Source: Martinezella tropici (lineage in GTDB: Bacteria > Pseudomonadota > Alphaproteobacteria > Rhizobiales > Rhizobiaceae). From it: DNA of 64,000 nt. This document shows, one piece after another, positions 53,079 to 61,586 of this stretch. The translations under genes and the position numbers were made by a program. Within the stretch, counting starts at the first letter, position 1; every line of letters begins with the position of its first letter. A model generated the notes under the pieces. The model was not told the DNA's origin. It did not search any database and was given only the letters and a program-made list of their open reading frames with translations. The stretch spans positions 744,001-808,000 of the forward strand of contig NZ_VNIP01000006.1 of the NCBI RefSeq assembly GCF_008370325.1, written 5' to 3'.

Positions 53079-54223
53079 GCACTATCTCAGCCAATTGGAG
53101 CTATCCGAACGCCTTCAAGCTCGGCCGCGGCCGCATTAAGGAGCTCGCGGACGCCTGCAAGAGCCTGGGCATGAAGAAGCCACTGCTGGTCACCGATCGG
53201 GGACTTGCCTCGATGGCGATCACCAAGACGGCCCTGGATATTCTGGAAGATGCAGGCCTCGGACGGGCTCTGTTTGCCGATGTCGACCCGAACCCGAATG
53301 AGAAGAACCTCGAAGCCGGCGTCAAGGCTTTCAAGGATGGTGGTCACGATGGTGTCGTCGCCTTCGGCGGCGGCTCCGGCCTTGATCTCGGCAAGTGCGT
53401 CGCCTTCATGGCCGGCCAGAGTCGGCCGGTCTGGGATTTCGAAGATATCGGCGACTGGTGGACCCGCGCCAGCGTCGAAGGCATTGCGCCGATCGTCGCG
53501 GTGCCGACGACCGCCGGTACCGGCTCGGAAGTCGGCCGTGCCAGCGTCATCACCAATTCCGCAACGCATGTGAAGAAGATCATTTTCCATCCGAAGTTCC
53601 TGCCCGGCGTCGTCATCGCCGATCCCGAGCTAACCGTCGGCATGCCGAAGGTCATCACCGCCGGCACCGGCATGGATGCGTTTGCTCATTGCCTGGAAGC
53701 CTATTCCTCGCCGTTCTACCATCCGATGTCGGCCGGCATCGCGTTGGAAGGCATGCGGCTGGTCAAGGAATTCCTGCCGCGTGCCTATCGCGAGGGGACG
53801 GATCTTGAAGCGCGCGCCAATATGATGAGTGCCGCCGCCATGGGCGCCGTCGCTTTCCAAAAAGGTCTCGGCGCCATCCACGCACTGTCGCATCCGATCG
53901 GCGCCGTCTACAACACGCATCACGGCATGACCAATGCCGTCGTCATGCCGGCCGTCCTGCGCTTCAACCGCAAGGTCATCGAGGACAAGATCGCGCGCGC
54001 CGCAGCCTATCTCGGAATTTCGGGCGGTTTCGACGGCTTCTATGACTATGTGCTGCAGTTGCGCGCGGAACTCGGCGTGCCGGAAAGTCTGTCTGCCATG
54101 GGCATCGCGCCTGACCGGATCGACGAACTCTCCGCCATGGCAATCGAAGATCCGAGCGCCGGCGGTAATCCAGTGGCAATGACCTTAGAAAATACCAAGG
54201 CGCTGTTCAGGGATTGTTTCTAA
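53075..54223 (+). CDS. Iron-containing alcohol dehydrogenase
   Basis: 382 aa. The nucleotide loop is AFGGGSGLDLGKCVAFM (about 97-113), PTTAGTGSEVGRASVIT follows, and the metal ligands Asp201, His205, His269 and His283 are all present (GMDAFAHCLEAY; GAIHALSHPIGAVYNTHHG). It turns an alcohol into an aldehyde, the substrate for the ALDH encoded just before it. Overlapping start and stop (ATGA) link the two genes. An amino-alcohol or its glutamyl derivative would fit the cluster. Confidence 0.92.
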   Translation: MSTISANWSYPNAFKLGRGRIKELADACKSLGMKKPLLVTDRGLASMAITKTALDILEDAGLGRALFADVDPNPNEKNLEAGVKAFKDGGHDGVVAFGGGSGLDLGKCVAFMAGQSRPVWDFEDIGDWWTRASVEGIAPIVAVPTTAGTGSEVGRASVITNSATHVKKIIFHPKFLPGVVIADPELTVGMPKVITAGTGMDAFAHCLEAYSSPFYHPMSAGIALEGMRLVKEFLPRAYREGTDLEARANMMSAAAMGAVAFQKGLGAIHALSHPIGAVYNTHHGMTNAVVMPAVLRFNRKVIEDKIARAAAYLGISGGFDGFYDYVLQLRAELGVPESLSAMGIAPDRIDELSAMAIEDPSAGGNPVAMTLENTKALFRDCF

Positions 54224-54290
54224 TACGCTGCCCGCCTTCTCTTCGCGATGGATGCAAGCAGGAGCGCGTCGGGCACTTTAAGACAAACAA

Positions 54291-54325
54291 AAAAAAGCCG
54301 CCGAGTGTCACCCGGCGGCTTTTTT
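54291..54325. terminator. Bidirectional terminator
   Basis: GCCGCCG pairs with CGGCGGC across a nine-base loop; an A run precedes and a T run follows. It serves the dehydrogenase operon from the left and the L,D-transpeptidase gene from the right. Confidence 0.88.
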
Positions 54326-54346
54326 CATTGAAGCCCGGTCTGGTAA

Positions 54347-55792
54347 TCAATCCACGAACTCGACGACGACGCCAGGCTTGACCATCTTGGCGAGTTCGGT
54401 CGCATCCCAGTTGGTGAGGCGCACGCAACCATGGCTCTGCGTCTTGCCGATCCGCGAAGGATCTGGCGTGCCGTGAATACCGTAGGTTGGCTTCGACAGG
54501 GCCATCCAGACCGTACCAACCGGGCCGTTCGGGCCAGGTGGGATGTTGAGGATCTTGTCGTTTCCAGCTTGTTGGAAGTTGATCTTCGGATTGTAGGTAT
54601 AGCCCGGATTGAAGGCGACGCGCTCGACCGTGACCGTGCCGGAGGGCGAGGGCGTGTCGGCGGAACCGATGCTGGCCGGATAGGCTGCGATCAAGGTGCC
54701 GTTGGCGTCGTAGGCGAAAACCTGCTTGCGGCCTTTGTCCGCCAGGATCTTGGCGACCGCTCCCGTCTTGCTGGGACCCGTATTGACAACCTTGATGGTG
54801 CTGCCCGGCACGGTGAAATCGACACCGGGATTGAGCGCCTTCAGGTAGCCTTCATCCATATGAAAGCGCTCCGCCAGCATCTCGGTCGTCGACGTGTAGC
54901 CGAGGGAAGGCATCTGGGACTTCGCGGCATAATCTTCCGGGATCGACGCAACATAGGGGCCGGCGGCGTCGGCAGCCGTAATCGTGTAGTTGATGATCGG
55001 CATGCCACCGGACATGCGCAGCTGCTCGAGGATTGCGTCGGTATTGTTCGGATCGAGAGTCTGGCCGGTCATCTGCTGATAGGCATAGATCGCCTTGGTG
55101 ACGTTGGCGCCCATGCGGCCGTCGATGGCGCCGGGTGAAATCCCCTGCCGCGAGAGGAAGACCTCAAGCGCGGTGATCTCCATCTTCGACTTGCCCTTGA
55201 GCGTGATGACGGGCTCGGCCGGCGGCTTGTTGACGATATCCGGTGCGCCCTGCTGTGGATCTATCGAAGCATAATCGCTGCCGCTTTGGTTCGTCTGGCC
55301 CTGGTTCTTGCCCGGCAGGGGCTGATTGTCGAGCGGCTGACGCTGAATATCGCCATCGCGCGGAATTCCGCCGGTCACTACGCCGCGATCCTGTTGGTCG
55401 CCGCTGTCGTAGCTGTCGGTGCGATACTGGCGATAATCCTGGTACCCGCCGTTGCTGGAGAGTTGGGTGTCGCCATAGCGGCCGCCGTTGTCGTACCCAT
55501 TATCATTATAGGTCTCGCGAGCAGGCGCGCGAGGATAATAGGTGCTTGCCTTCATCTCCGTGGCGACGACGTTGCCGTAGGCGTCGATCAGAACCCGTCG
55601 GCCGCGCCCGTCGCGCGCCATGGAATAGCCGCCGCCGTAAGGGTATTGATCGAGGATCCGGCCGTCGGGAGTGACGAGAACCGTGTTGCTGTTTCCGCTG
55701 CGATAGTATTGTGCCTGCGCATTGGTGAGCGCAAGCATGGACACAGTGGCAGTCATTGCCAGGGCAAAACTCAATTTTACAAAGCGGTTCAC
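54347..55792 (-). CDS. L,D-transpeptidase with peptidoglycan-binding and LysM-like domains
   Basis: 481 aa from the GTG at 55792 (GAGGA precedes it); the frame is open further up, to 55840. A signal peptide (residues 1-28) leads to a Tyr/Asn/Gln/Gly-rich low-complexity part (about 30-200). A peptidoglycan-binding helix bundle follows (MEITALEVFLSRQGISPGAIDG), then a LysM-like stretch (AERFHMDEGYLKALNPGVDF) and the YkuD domain. Its active site reads HGTPDPSRIGKTQSHGCVRL, with Cys456 as nucleophile. It makes 3-3 cross-links or attaches proteins to the wall in the periplasm. Confidence 0.93.
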   Translation of the reverse strand: MNRFVKLSFALAMTATVSMLALTNAQAQYYRSGNSNTVLVTPDGRILDQYPYGGGYSMARDGRGRRVLIDAYGNVVATEMKASTYYPRAPARETYNDNGYDNGGRYGDTQLSSNGGYQDYRQYRTDSYDSGDQQDRGVVTGGIPRDGDIQRQPLDNQPLPGKNQGQTNQSGSDYASIDPQQGAPDIVNKPPAEPVITLKGKSKMEITALEVFLSRQGISPGAIDGRMGANVTKAIYAYQQMTGQTLDPNNTDAILEQLRMSGGMPIINYTITAADAAGPYVASIPEDYAAKSQMPSLGYTSTTEMLAERFHMDEGYLKALNPGVDFTVPGSTIKVVNTGPSKTGAVAKILADKGRKQVFAYDANGTLIAAYPASIGSADTPSPSGTVTVERVAFNPGYTYNPKINFQQAGNDKILNIPPGPNGPVGTVWMALSKPTYGIHGTPDPSRIGKTQSHGCVRLTNWDATELAKMVKPGVVVEFVD

Positions 55793-56008
55793 GTCTGTCG
55801 AATCCTCGGGGTAGTCGTTCGGCTGACACACACATGGCAATTTTGACGCCAGTATGGAAATTTAGATTATCATGCTGAATAAAATATAAAAATTTCTGTG
55901 ATCAAGGCTTCAAGTTAACATTCGGTAAGCCAAATCACCGTTTATTTCAGCGGCGCTCCATCGCGGGACAATGCTCGTCGGCAGCGCAAGTCATGGAGGA
56001 TGCTGGAG

Positions 56009-56848
56009 ATGATGGATTTTTCGGCGGCCAAGGGGCCGAAACTGACGCTGGACGAGGGCTCTGTCCTGGATATCGGCGCCTGCATCGTCGAGGGCAACAA
56101 TCTTGCCCCCGGAGGCGCCGTTCCCGATGATGGCGATCCGCGCATCAGTCATTCCGTGCAAGGCTTCCTCTTCACCTGCGGGCCGGATCATATCCGCCAT
56201 CCCGAGCCGATGACGGGAGCCTTCGAAGGAGGGCGCTATCCGCTTCATGGATCCTTTTCCTCTCATCCGGCCAAAATTCTCTGGACCAAATTCGAGAACG
56301 GCAATGCGGAATGCCGCGCCGATATCGATGTCATAACCGCTGAACGCCGCACCGCAAGGCTGGAACGCCTTTGGCAGATCGACGGCGCAACCGGCGAGGT
56401 CTCGCTTGCCGACCGCATCGTCAATACGAGTACGGAGGCGATGCCAGTCTTCCTGATGTACCACATGAACATCGGCGGCAAATGGTTCGATAGCGGCACG
56501 CGCCTCACCGGGCAGATGCTGGAGAATGGCGGCTTTCCATGGACCTTTGGCGAAGAGGGCGGCGATATCTTCTGCGTGCCGGCGCAGGACAAGGGGGAGG
56601 ACTGGGCCGAAATCAGCCTAGGCCCCATCGCGGCCATCGGCGGCAAGTCTTTGAGGGTGCGCTTTGGTACCGACACGCTGCCGTTCCTGCAGGTCTGGCG
56701 CAACCAGCGCGCGCCTGCGCATGTGCTCGGTATCGAGCCGGTTTCTCATCGGTGGGTCTCGCGCGCGGAGCTTGAGGAGGTGGACGAATTCAATATTCTC
56801 CAGCCAGGCGAAGCCCGCAATTTCATGCTCAACTTTGCCTTCGTTTGA
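56009..56848 (+). CDS. DUF4432 family protein (aldose 1-epimerase-like)
   Basis: 279 aa. It shows the beta-sandwich pattern of galactose-mutarotase-like proteins, with GRYPLHGSFSSHPAKI, LERLWQIDGATGEVSLADRI, VFLMYHMNIGGKWFD and a GIEPVSHR active-site-like turn. DUF4432 proteins probably act on free sugars or sugar derivatives. The ATG at 56009 is preferred because GGAGG (55995) stands nine bases before it; ATGs at 56000 and 56012 also fit. It opens a rightward group with the two small genes behind it. Confidence 0.8.
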   Translation: MMDFSAAKGPKLTLDEGSVLDIGACIVEGNNLAPGGAVPDDGDPRISHSVQGFLFTCGPDHIRHPEPMTGAFEGGRYPLHGSFSSHPAKILWTKFENGNAECRADIDVITAERRTARLERLWQIDGATGEVSLADRIVNTSTEAMPVFLMYHMNIGGKWFDSGTRLTGQMLENGGFPWTFGEEGGDIFCVPAQDKGEDWAEISLGPIAAIGGKSLRVRFGTDTLPFLQVWRNQRAPAHVLGIEPVSHRWVSRAELEEVDEFNILQPGEARNFMLNFAFV

Positions 56849-56920
56849 GAGTGCCTCGCGGTTGACGCTCGCCTTGTCGCGGCGTAGATCAAGGCCACGG
56901 TTTTAGAGAGGACATAAACC

Positions 56921-57259
56921 ATGGATATCCGCCCGATCGACGATGAATACTCGGTGTCCGGCCAGATCACCGTAGAGGATCTCGACCAGATCAAGGCTCT
57001 GGGGTTCAAGTCCATCGTCTGCCATCGTCCCGATGGTGAGAGCCCGGATCAGACGTCGTTTGGCGTCATCGAAGCCCGCGCCAAGGAACTCGGCCTGGAA
57101 ATCACCCAGGTGCCCGTCGGCCCCATGGGCGTCACCGAGGAAGCCGTGCAGGGCATGGTCGATGCGCTCGACGAGTTTCCGCGCCCGATGCTCGGCTATT
57201 GCCGCTCCGGCGCACGCTCGACCGCGATCTATCAGAAGACGCATCACATTCGCGGCTGA
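56921..57259 (+). CDS. TIGR01244 family protein (DUF442, phosphatase-like)
   Basis: 112 aa, a single small domain. The active loop GYCRSGARS (Cys94, Arg99) has the CX4-5R form of cysteine phosphatases and related sulfurtransferase-like proteins. The start MDIRPIDDEYSVSGQI is typical. Homologues are sometimes fused to beta-lactamase-like sulfur dioxygenase domains (Blh), pointing to sulfide chemistry. Here it is alone, so the role is open. Confidence 0.85.
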   Translation: MDIRPIDDEYSVSGQITVEDLDQIKALGFKSIVCHRPDGESPDQTSFGVIEARAKELGLEITQVPVGPMGVTEEAVQGMVDALDEFPRPMLGYCRSGARSTAIYQKTHHIRG

Positions 57260-57285
57260 ACGGGTCTTTACCCGGCCTTTTGATT

Positions 57286-57313
57286 ACAGGGCAGACCGCA
57301 GGCCGTGCCCTGT
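57286..57313 (+). repeat. Hairpin in the gap before ridA
   Basis: ACAGGGCA pairs with TGCCCTGT across a 12-base loop and is followed by TTA. A smaller hairpin (CGGGT/ACCCG plus CCTTTT) sits just upstream at 57261. They could end the preceding message. Confidence 0.45.
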
Positions 57314-57346
57314 TTACCTGTCGAAGAACAACATCAGGAGAAGACC

Positions 57347-57691
57347 ATGAGCATCAAGCGTATCGACGTTGGCGCCCGTATGAGCGGCGCCGTCATCCAC
57401 GGCAACACCGTCTATCTCGCCGGCCAGGTTGGCGAAGGCGAAAGCGTCACGGATCAGTGCAAGTCGGCACTGGCCGAAGTCGACCGCCTGCTGGGTGCCG
57501 CCGGCACTAACAAGTCGAAGATCCTGCAGACGCTCATCTACCTCTCGGACATCTCCTACTTCGCCGAAATGAACGCCGCCTGGGAAGCCTGGGTCGATCC
57601 GGCCCACACGCCGGCCCGTGCGACCAGCGAAGCCAAGCTCGCAGCGCCGAAGTACAAGGTCGAATTCATCGTGACCGCAGCTCTCGATTAA
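57347..57691 (+). CDS. RidA family protein
   Basis: 114 aa. It follows the Rid pattern: VYLAGQVGEGESVTDQCKSALAEVDRLL, ILQTLIYLSDISYFAEMNAAWEAWV and PARATSEAKLAAPKYKVEFIVTAAL, with the Arg that binds the substrate carboxylate. Rid proteins hydrolyse reactive enamine/imine intermediates made by PLP enzymes. AGGAG six bases before the ATG at 57347 sets the start. It is a Rid subgroup member rather than a certain RidA, because the N-terminal part is shorter. Confidence 0.87.
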   Translation: MSIKRIDVGARMSGAVIHGNTVYLAGQVGEGESVTDQCKSALAEVDRLLGAAGTNKSKILQTLIYLSDISYFAEMNAAWEAWVDPAHTPARATSEAKLAAPKYKVEFIVTAALD

Positions 57692-57711
57692 GTCGGTTCC
57701 ACATATTGTTG

Positions 57712-57744
57712 AAAGGCCGGTGGGCTCGCGCTCATCGGCCTTTT
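57712..57744. terminator. Bidirectional terminator overlapping the ThDP-enzyme stop codon
   Basis: AAAGGCCG pairs with CGGCCTTT around a 16-base loop. The stop codon of the minus-strand ThDP enzyme (57732) lies in the loop. It serves ridA from the left and the leftward operon from the right. Confidence 0.75.
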
Positions 57745-59390
57745 GTCTGGGCGATTTCCGTCAGGGTGCGGGAGGGCGTGATCGCTTCCGGATCGAGTGC
57801 GATCTCGATGATTGCCGGTTTGCCGCTCGCACGCGCCCGCTCGAACGCCGGGCCGAATTCTTCCGTCACCTTCACTGTTTCGCCATGACCGCCATAGGCG
57901 CGGGCAAGGGCCGCGAAATCCGGATTGTCGAGCGCCGTGGCGCTGACGCGGCCGGGATATTCCCGCTCCTGGTGCATGCGGATCGTGCCGTACATGCCGT
58001 TGTTGATGACCAAAGCGATCAGCGGCAGGCCGTATTGGACGGCGGTCGCGAATTCCTGGCCATGCATCATGAAACAGCCGTCACCCGCAAAGCAGACCAC
58101 CTCACGCTCGGGAAACAGCTGCTTTGCCGCCACCGCCGCCGGCAGGCCATAGCCCATCGAGCCCGATGTCGGAGCCGCTTGCGTGTTGAAGCGACGGAAG
58201 CGATGGAAGCGGTGCAGCCAAGTGGCATAATTGCCGGCGCCATTGGTGAAGATCGCATCATCAGCCGTGTTGGTTTCGATCCAATCCATGATGCGGCCCA
58301 TGTGAACCGCGCCGGGGCTGTTTTCAGGTGTCTTCGACCAGGCAAGATAGGCGGTGTGCATGCGCTCGGTCCGCTCTGCCCAGCGCGTCTCGGTTGGCGT
58401 GTCGAGGTCCGCCAGTGCCGCCACGAAATCCGCCGGACTTGCACAGATTGCCAGGTCCGGGCGATAGACGCGGCCGAGTTCTGAGGGATCGGGATGGATG
58501 TGGACGAGTTGTTGGCGCGGGTAGGGGATATCGACCAGCGTATAGCCGGAGGACGGCATTTCGGAGAGACGTCCACCAAGCAGGATCAGCAGATCCGCTT
58601 CCTTGATTTCCTTTGCCAGCGCCGGGTTGATGCCGATGCCGACATCGCCGGCGTAGCTTGGATGCAGATGGTCAAACAGCATCTGCCGGCGGAAGGAGCA
58701 GCCGACCGACAGCTTGAAACGTTCGGCAAATTGCCTGATGCCGGCAACCGCTTCTTCGTTCCAGCGTGTGCCGCCGAGAATGACCATTGGTTGCTGTGCG
58801 GCGGCGAGGCGCTGGCCAAGGTCCGCAAGCTGGCTGCGGCCCGGATGAGCGGCAACCGGGGCATAGGGCAGCGCTTCCGGCGCCTCGACCTCATCGCGCA
58901 GCATATCCTCAGGCAGGGTCAGCACGACCGGACCGGGGCGCCCCGATGTCGCGACCGCGAAGGCGCGGGTGACGAATTCCGGAATACGGGCGGCATCGTC
59001 GATCTCGCCGACCCATTTGGCAAATTCGGTAAAGGCGCGACGGAATTCTACCTCCTGAAAGGCTTCGCGTTCGCGGGCATCGCGCTGGACCTGGCCGATA
59101 AACAGGATCATCGGGATCGAATCCTGCCGCGCGATATGAAGGCCGGCGGATGCATTGGTGGCGCCGGGGCCGCGGGTGACCATGCAGATGCCCGGTTCGC
59201 CGGTCAAACGCCCCCAGGTGTCCGCCATCATCGCAGCACCACCTTCCTGGCGGCAGACGAGCACCTCGATATCGCTATCATGCAGCGCGTCGAGCACGGC
59301 AAGAAAGCTCTCGCCCGGCACGCAGGACATGCGCCGCACGCCATTTGCGTTCAAAGCCTCGACGATGAGTTGCCCGCCCGTTCGCTTCAT
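57732..59390 (-). CDS. Thiamine-diphosphate-dependent enzyme (acetolactate synthase/oxalyl-CoA decarboxylase-like)
   Basis: 552 aa in three ThDP domains. The activating Glu49 lies in VCRQEGGAAMMADTWGR, GPGATNASAGLHIA follows, and the ThDP-binding motif is CFAGDGCFMMHGQEFATAVQ ending at VINNGMYG. The FAD-dependent features of true acetolactate synthase cannot be judged. The start at 59390 overlaps the stop of the CoA-transferase gene (ATGA). That pairing recalls oxalate or other acyl-CoA decarboxylation pathways, but the substrate is not shown. Confidence 0.9.
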   Translation of the reverse strand: MKRTGGQLIVEALNANGVRRMSCVPGESFLAVLDALHDSDIEVLVCRQEGGAAMMADTWGRLTGEPGICMVTRGPGATNASAGLHIARQDSIPMILFIGQVQRDAREREAFQEVEFRRAFTEFAKWVGEIDDAARIPEFVTRAFAVATSGRPGPVVLTLPEDMLRDEVEAPEALPYAPVAAHPGRSQLADLGQRLAAAQQPMVILGGTRWNEEAVAGIRQFAERFKLSVGCSFRRQMLFDHLHPSYAGDVGIGINPALAKEIKEADLLILLGGRLSEMPSSGYTLVDIPYPRQQLVHIHPDPSELGRVYRPDLAICASPADFVAALADLDTPTETRWAERTERMHTAYLAWSKTPENSPGAVHMGRIMDWIETNTADDAIFTNGAGNYATWLHRFHRFRRFNTQAAPTSGSMGYGLPAAVAAKQLFPEREVVCFAGDGCFMMHGQEFATAVQYGLPLIALVINNGMYGTIRMHQEREYPGRVSATALDNPDFAALARAYGGHGETVKVTEEFGPAFERARASGKPAIIEIALDPEAITPSRTLTEIAQTKGR

Positions 59391-60589
59391 GTCTTCGCCT
59401 TTCCCTCCAGTTCGGCCAATTCGGCCAGAACTTCCTCCTGATGTTCGCCGAGACGCGGGCTCGGCCGCGTATAGACCAACGGCGTTTCCGACAGCACGAT
59501 CGGCGTACGCACGCTCGGAATGACGGTGCCTGCGCCGTCCTCGAGATCGATTCTTAGGCCGCGCGCCACAATCTGCGGATCGGCGAACATGTCCTCGATC
59601 GTATTGATGGCGCCGGCCGGCACGGCATTGTCCTCGCAGGCTTTCAGCAAGTCCGCCTTGTTCCACTTCAGCGTTTCCGCCGAGACGAAGGCGCGCACCT
59701 CGTTGCGATTGGCGACGCGGGCCTTGTTGGTCGCATAGCGTTCGTCGTCGGCATTGGTCTCCATGCCGAGAATGGCGCAGAGGCGCCGGAACTGCCCGTC
59801 ATTGCCGACGGCAAGGATAAGATAGCCGTCGGCGGTGGGCACGACCTCATAGGGCGAGATATTCGGATGGGCATTGCCGAGGCGCACGGGCGGTTTGCCC
59901 GAGATCAGATAGTTCATGTTCTGATTGGCAAGTACGGCCGATTGCACATCGAGCAGTGCCATGTCGATGAGCTGTCCTTCGCCGGTCTTCAGCGCATGGA
60001 TCAGGGCCGCCTCGATCGCGGAAACCGCGTAGATGCCGGTGAAAATATCGGCGATCGCGACGCCCGCCTTCATCGGCTGGCCATCCGGTTCGCCTGTTAT
60101 CGACATGAAGCCGGACATACCCTGAACGATATAGTCATAGCCTGCGAGGTTGGCATAGGGGCCGGTCTGCCCGAAGCCGGTGATCGAGCAATAGACGATG
60201 CGGGGATTGATCGTTGTCAGGCTTTCATAATCCAGCCCGTACTTCACCAAACCGCCGAGCTTGAAATTCTCGATCACCACGTCGGCTGTCTTCACCAGCC
60301 GGCGTACCAGCTCTTGTCCCTCCTCGGTCTTGAGGTCGGCGGTGATGGAGCGCTTGCCGCGATTGGCGGAATGATAATAGGCGGCGGAGAGATTTTCCCC
60401 ATCCTTGCCCTCGACGAAAGGCGGCCCCCATTGGCGCGTGTCGTCGCCGCCGTCGGGGTTTTCCACCTTGATGACATCGGCGCCGAGATCGGCCAGCATT
60501 TGTCCGGCCCATGGGCCTGCGAGCACGCGGGCAAGCTCGATGACACGAATACCGAAAAGCGGAGGTTTCCTGGTCTTTTGCTCTGTCAT
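59387..60589 (-). CDS. CaiB/BaiF family CoA-transferase
   Basis: 400 aa. Family III CoA-transferase marks are IRVIELARVLAGPWAGQMLADLGADVIKVE, NRGKRSITADLKTEEGQEL, the catalytic Asp181 (VAIADIFTG) and NAHPNISPYEVVPTADGYL. It moves CoA between two carboxylic acids in the cytosol. It overlaps the ThDP enzyme start by four bases, so the two act together, for example CoA activation followed by decarboxylation or ligation. It is preceded by an EamA transporter on the same strand. Confidence 0.93.
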   Translation of the reverse strand: MTEQKTRKPPLFGIRVIELARVLAGPWAGQMLADLGADVIKVENPDGGDDTRQWGPPFVEGKDGENLSAAYYHSANRGKRSITADLKTEEGQELVRRLVKTADVVIENFKLGGLVKYGLDYESLTTINPRIVYCSITGFGQTGPYANLAGYDYIVQGMSGFMSITGEPDGQPMKAGVAIADIFTGIYAVSAIEAALIHALKTGEGQLIDMALLDVQSAVLANQNMNYLISGKPPVRLGNAHPNISPYEVVPTADGYLILAVGNDGQFRRLCAILGMETNADDERYATNKARVANRNEVRAFVSAETLKWNKADLLKACEDNAVPAGAINTIEDMFADPQIVARGLRIDLEDGAGTVIPSVRTPIVLSETPLVYTRPSPRLGEHQEEVLAELAELEGKAKT

Positions 60590-60607
60590 GTCGGTCCGCT
60601 CTCCCGC

Positions 60608-61567
60608 TCAGGGCGTGAATGCTGTTTCAGATGTATCGGATACAGGCTTGGAAGCAAAGCGCCGCTCGCGCCAGAGAATATACAGGCCGGAGCCGATGAT
60701 GATGAGGATACCGAGCCACTTGATCGCATCCGGAAAGTTGTCGAAGACGAGCCAGCCGAAGATCGTGGCGGAGACGATCTCGAAATACTGCAGCGGTGCG
60801 AGCGTGGAGGCCGGCACGGCGCGATAGGCATGCACCGTGAAGATGCCGGAAGCCGCCGCGGTGGCCCCAACGCCGAGCAGGTAGAGCGTGGCAACCAGAT
60901 CCGGCATGACCGGATCGAGGATTGCGGATTCCGTCACCCGGCCTATGGCGAGCAGGATCAGGCTGAAGCCGATGCCCCAAAGGCCGGTCTGGAACTGCAT
61001 TGACCAGGCATCCTCGCTATGAGAGACGACGCGCGTGATCATGACGTAGACGGCAATGCAGAGCGCGGTGACGACGGGCAGCAGGGCGATGAAGCCGACT
61101 TCCTGAAAGCTCGGCTGGATGATCAGCATCGCGCCGAAAAAGCCGACGGCACAGGCGGTGTAGCGCCGCCAGCCAATGGTTTCCTTGAGGAAGATGCTGC
61201 TCAAAATGGTCAGCATCATCGGCTCGACGAAAAAGATGGCAATGGCATCGGCCACTTCCATCACCTGCAGCGTGGATACGAACGACACCATGGACAGCGT
61301 CAGCACCGCGGCACGAATGGCATGGACGCCGCTGCGCTGCCATGTCCACACGCCCCATTGCCCGCGCATCACCATCATCGGCAGCGCAAAGAGCGACTGA
61401 AGGATGAAGCGGGCGGCGGTGACTTCCGCAGGCGGGATCGTGGTTGCGGCGAGCTTGGAGAAGATGTCGATGATCGGCGCGAGGACGACGGAGAGAAACA
61501 TCATCGACAAGCCGAAGGTCAGCTCGGATTGCGGCAATCGGATCGAGGAGCCGCTGGAGGTGTTCAT
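60608..61567 (-). CDS. EamA-family (DMT) transporter
   Basis: 319 aa, ten membrane segments in two EamA repeats (about residues 18-145 and 160-295), with FLKETIGWRRYTACAVGFFG at the end of the first repeat. It lies 18 bases before the CoA-transferase gene in the same direction and 19 bases behind the hydrolase gene, so it belongs to the same leftward operon. It may move the substrate or product of these enzymes. Confidence 0.88.
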   Translation of the reverse strand: MNTSSGSSIRLPQSELTFGLSMMFLSVVLAPIIDIFSKLAATTIPPAEVTAARFILQSLFALPMMVMRGQWGVWTWQRSGVHAIRAAVLTLSMVSFVSTLQVMEVADAIAIFFVEPMMLTILSSIFLKETIGWRRYTACAVGFFGAMLIIQPSFQEVGFIALLPVVTALCIAVYVMITRVVSHSEDAWSMQFQTGLWGIGFSLILLAIGRVTESAILDPVMPDLVATLYLLGVGATAAASGIFTVHAYRAVPASTLAPLQYFEIVSATIFGWLVFDNFPDAIKWLGILIIIGSGLYILWRERRFASKPVSDTSETAFTP

Positions 61568-61586
61568 TGCAGAATTCCCATGAGAA

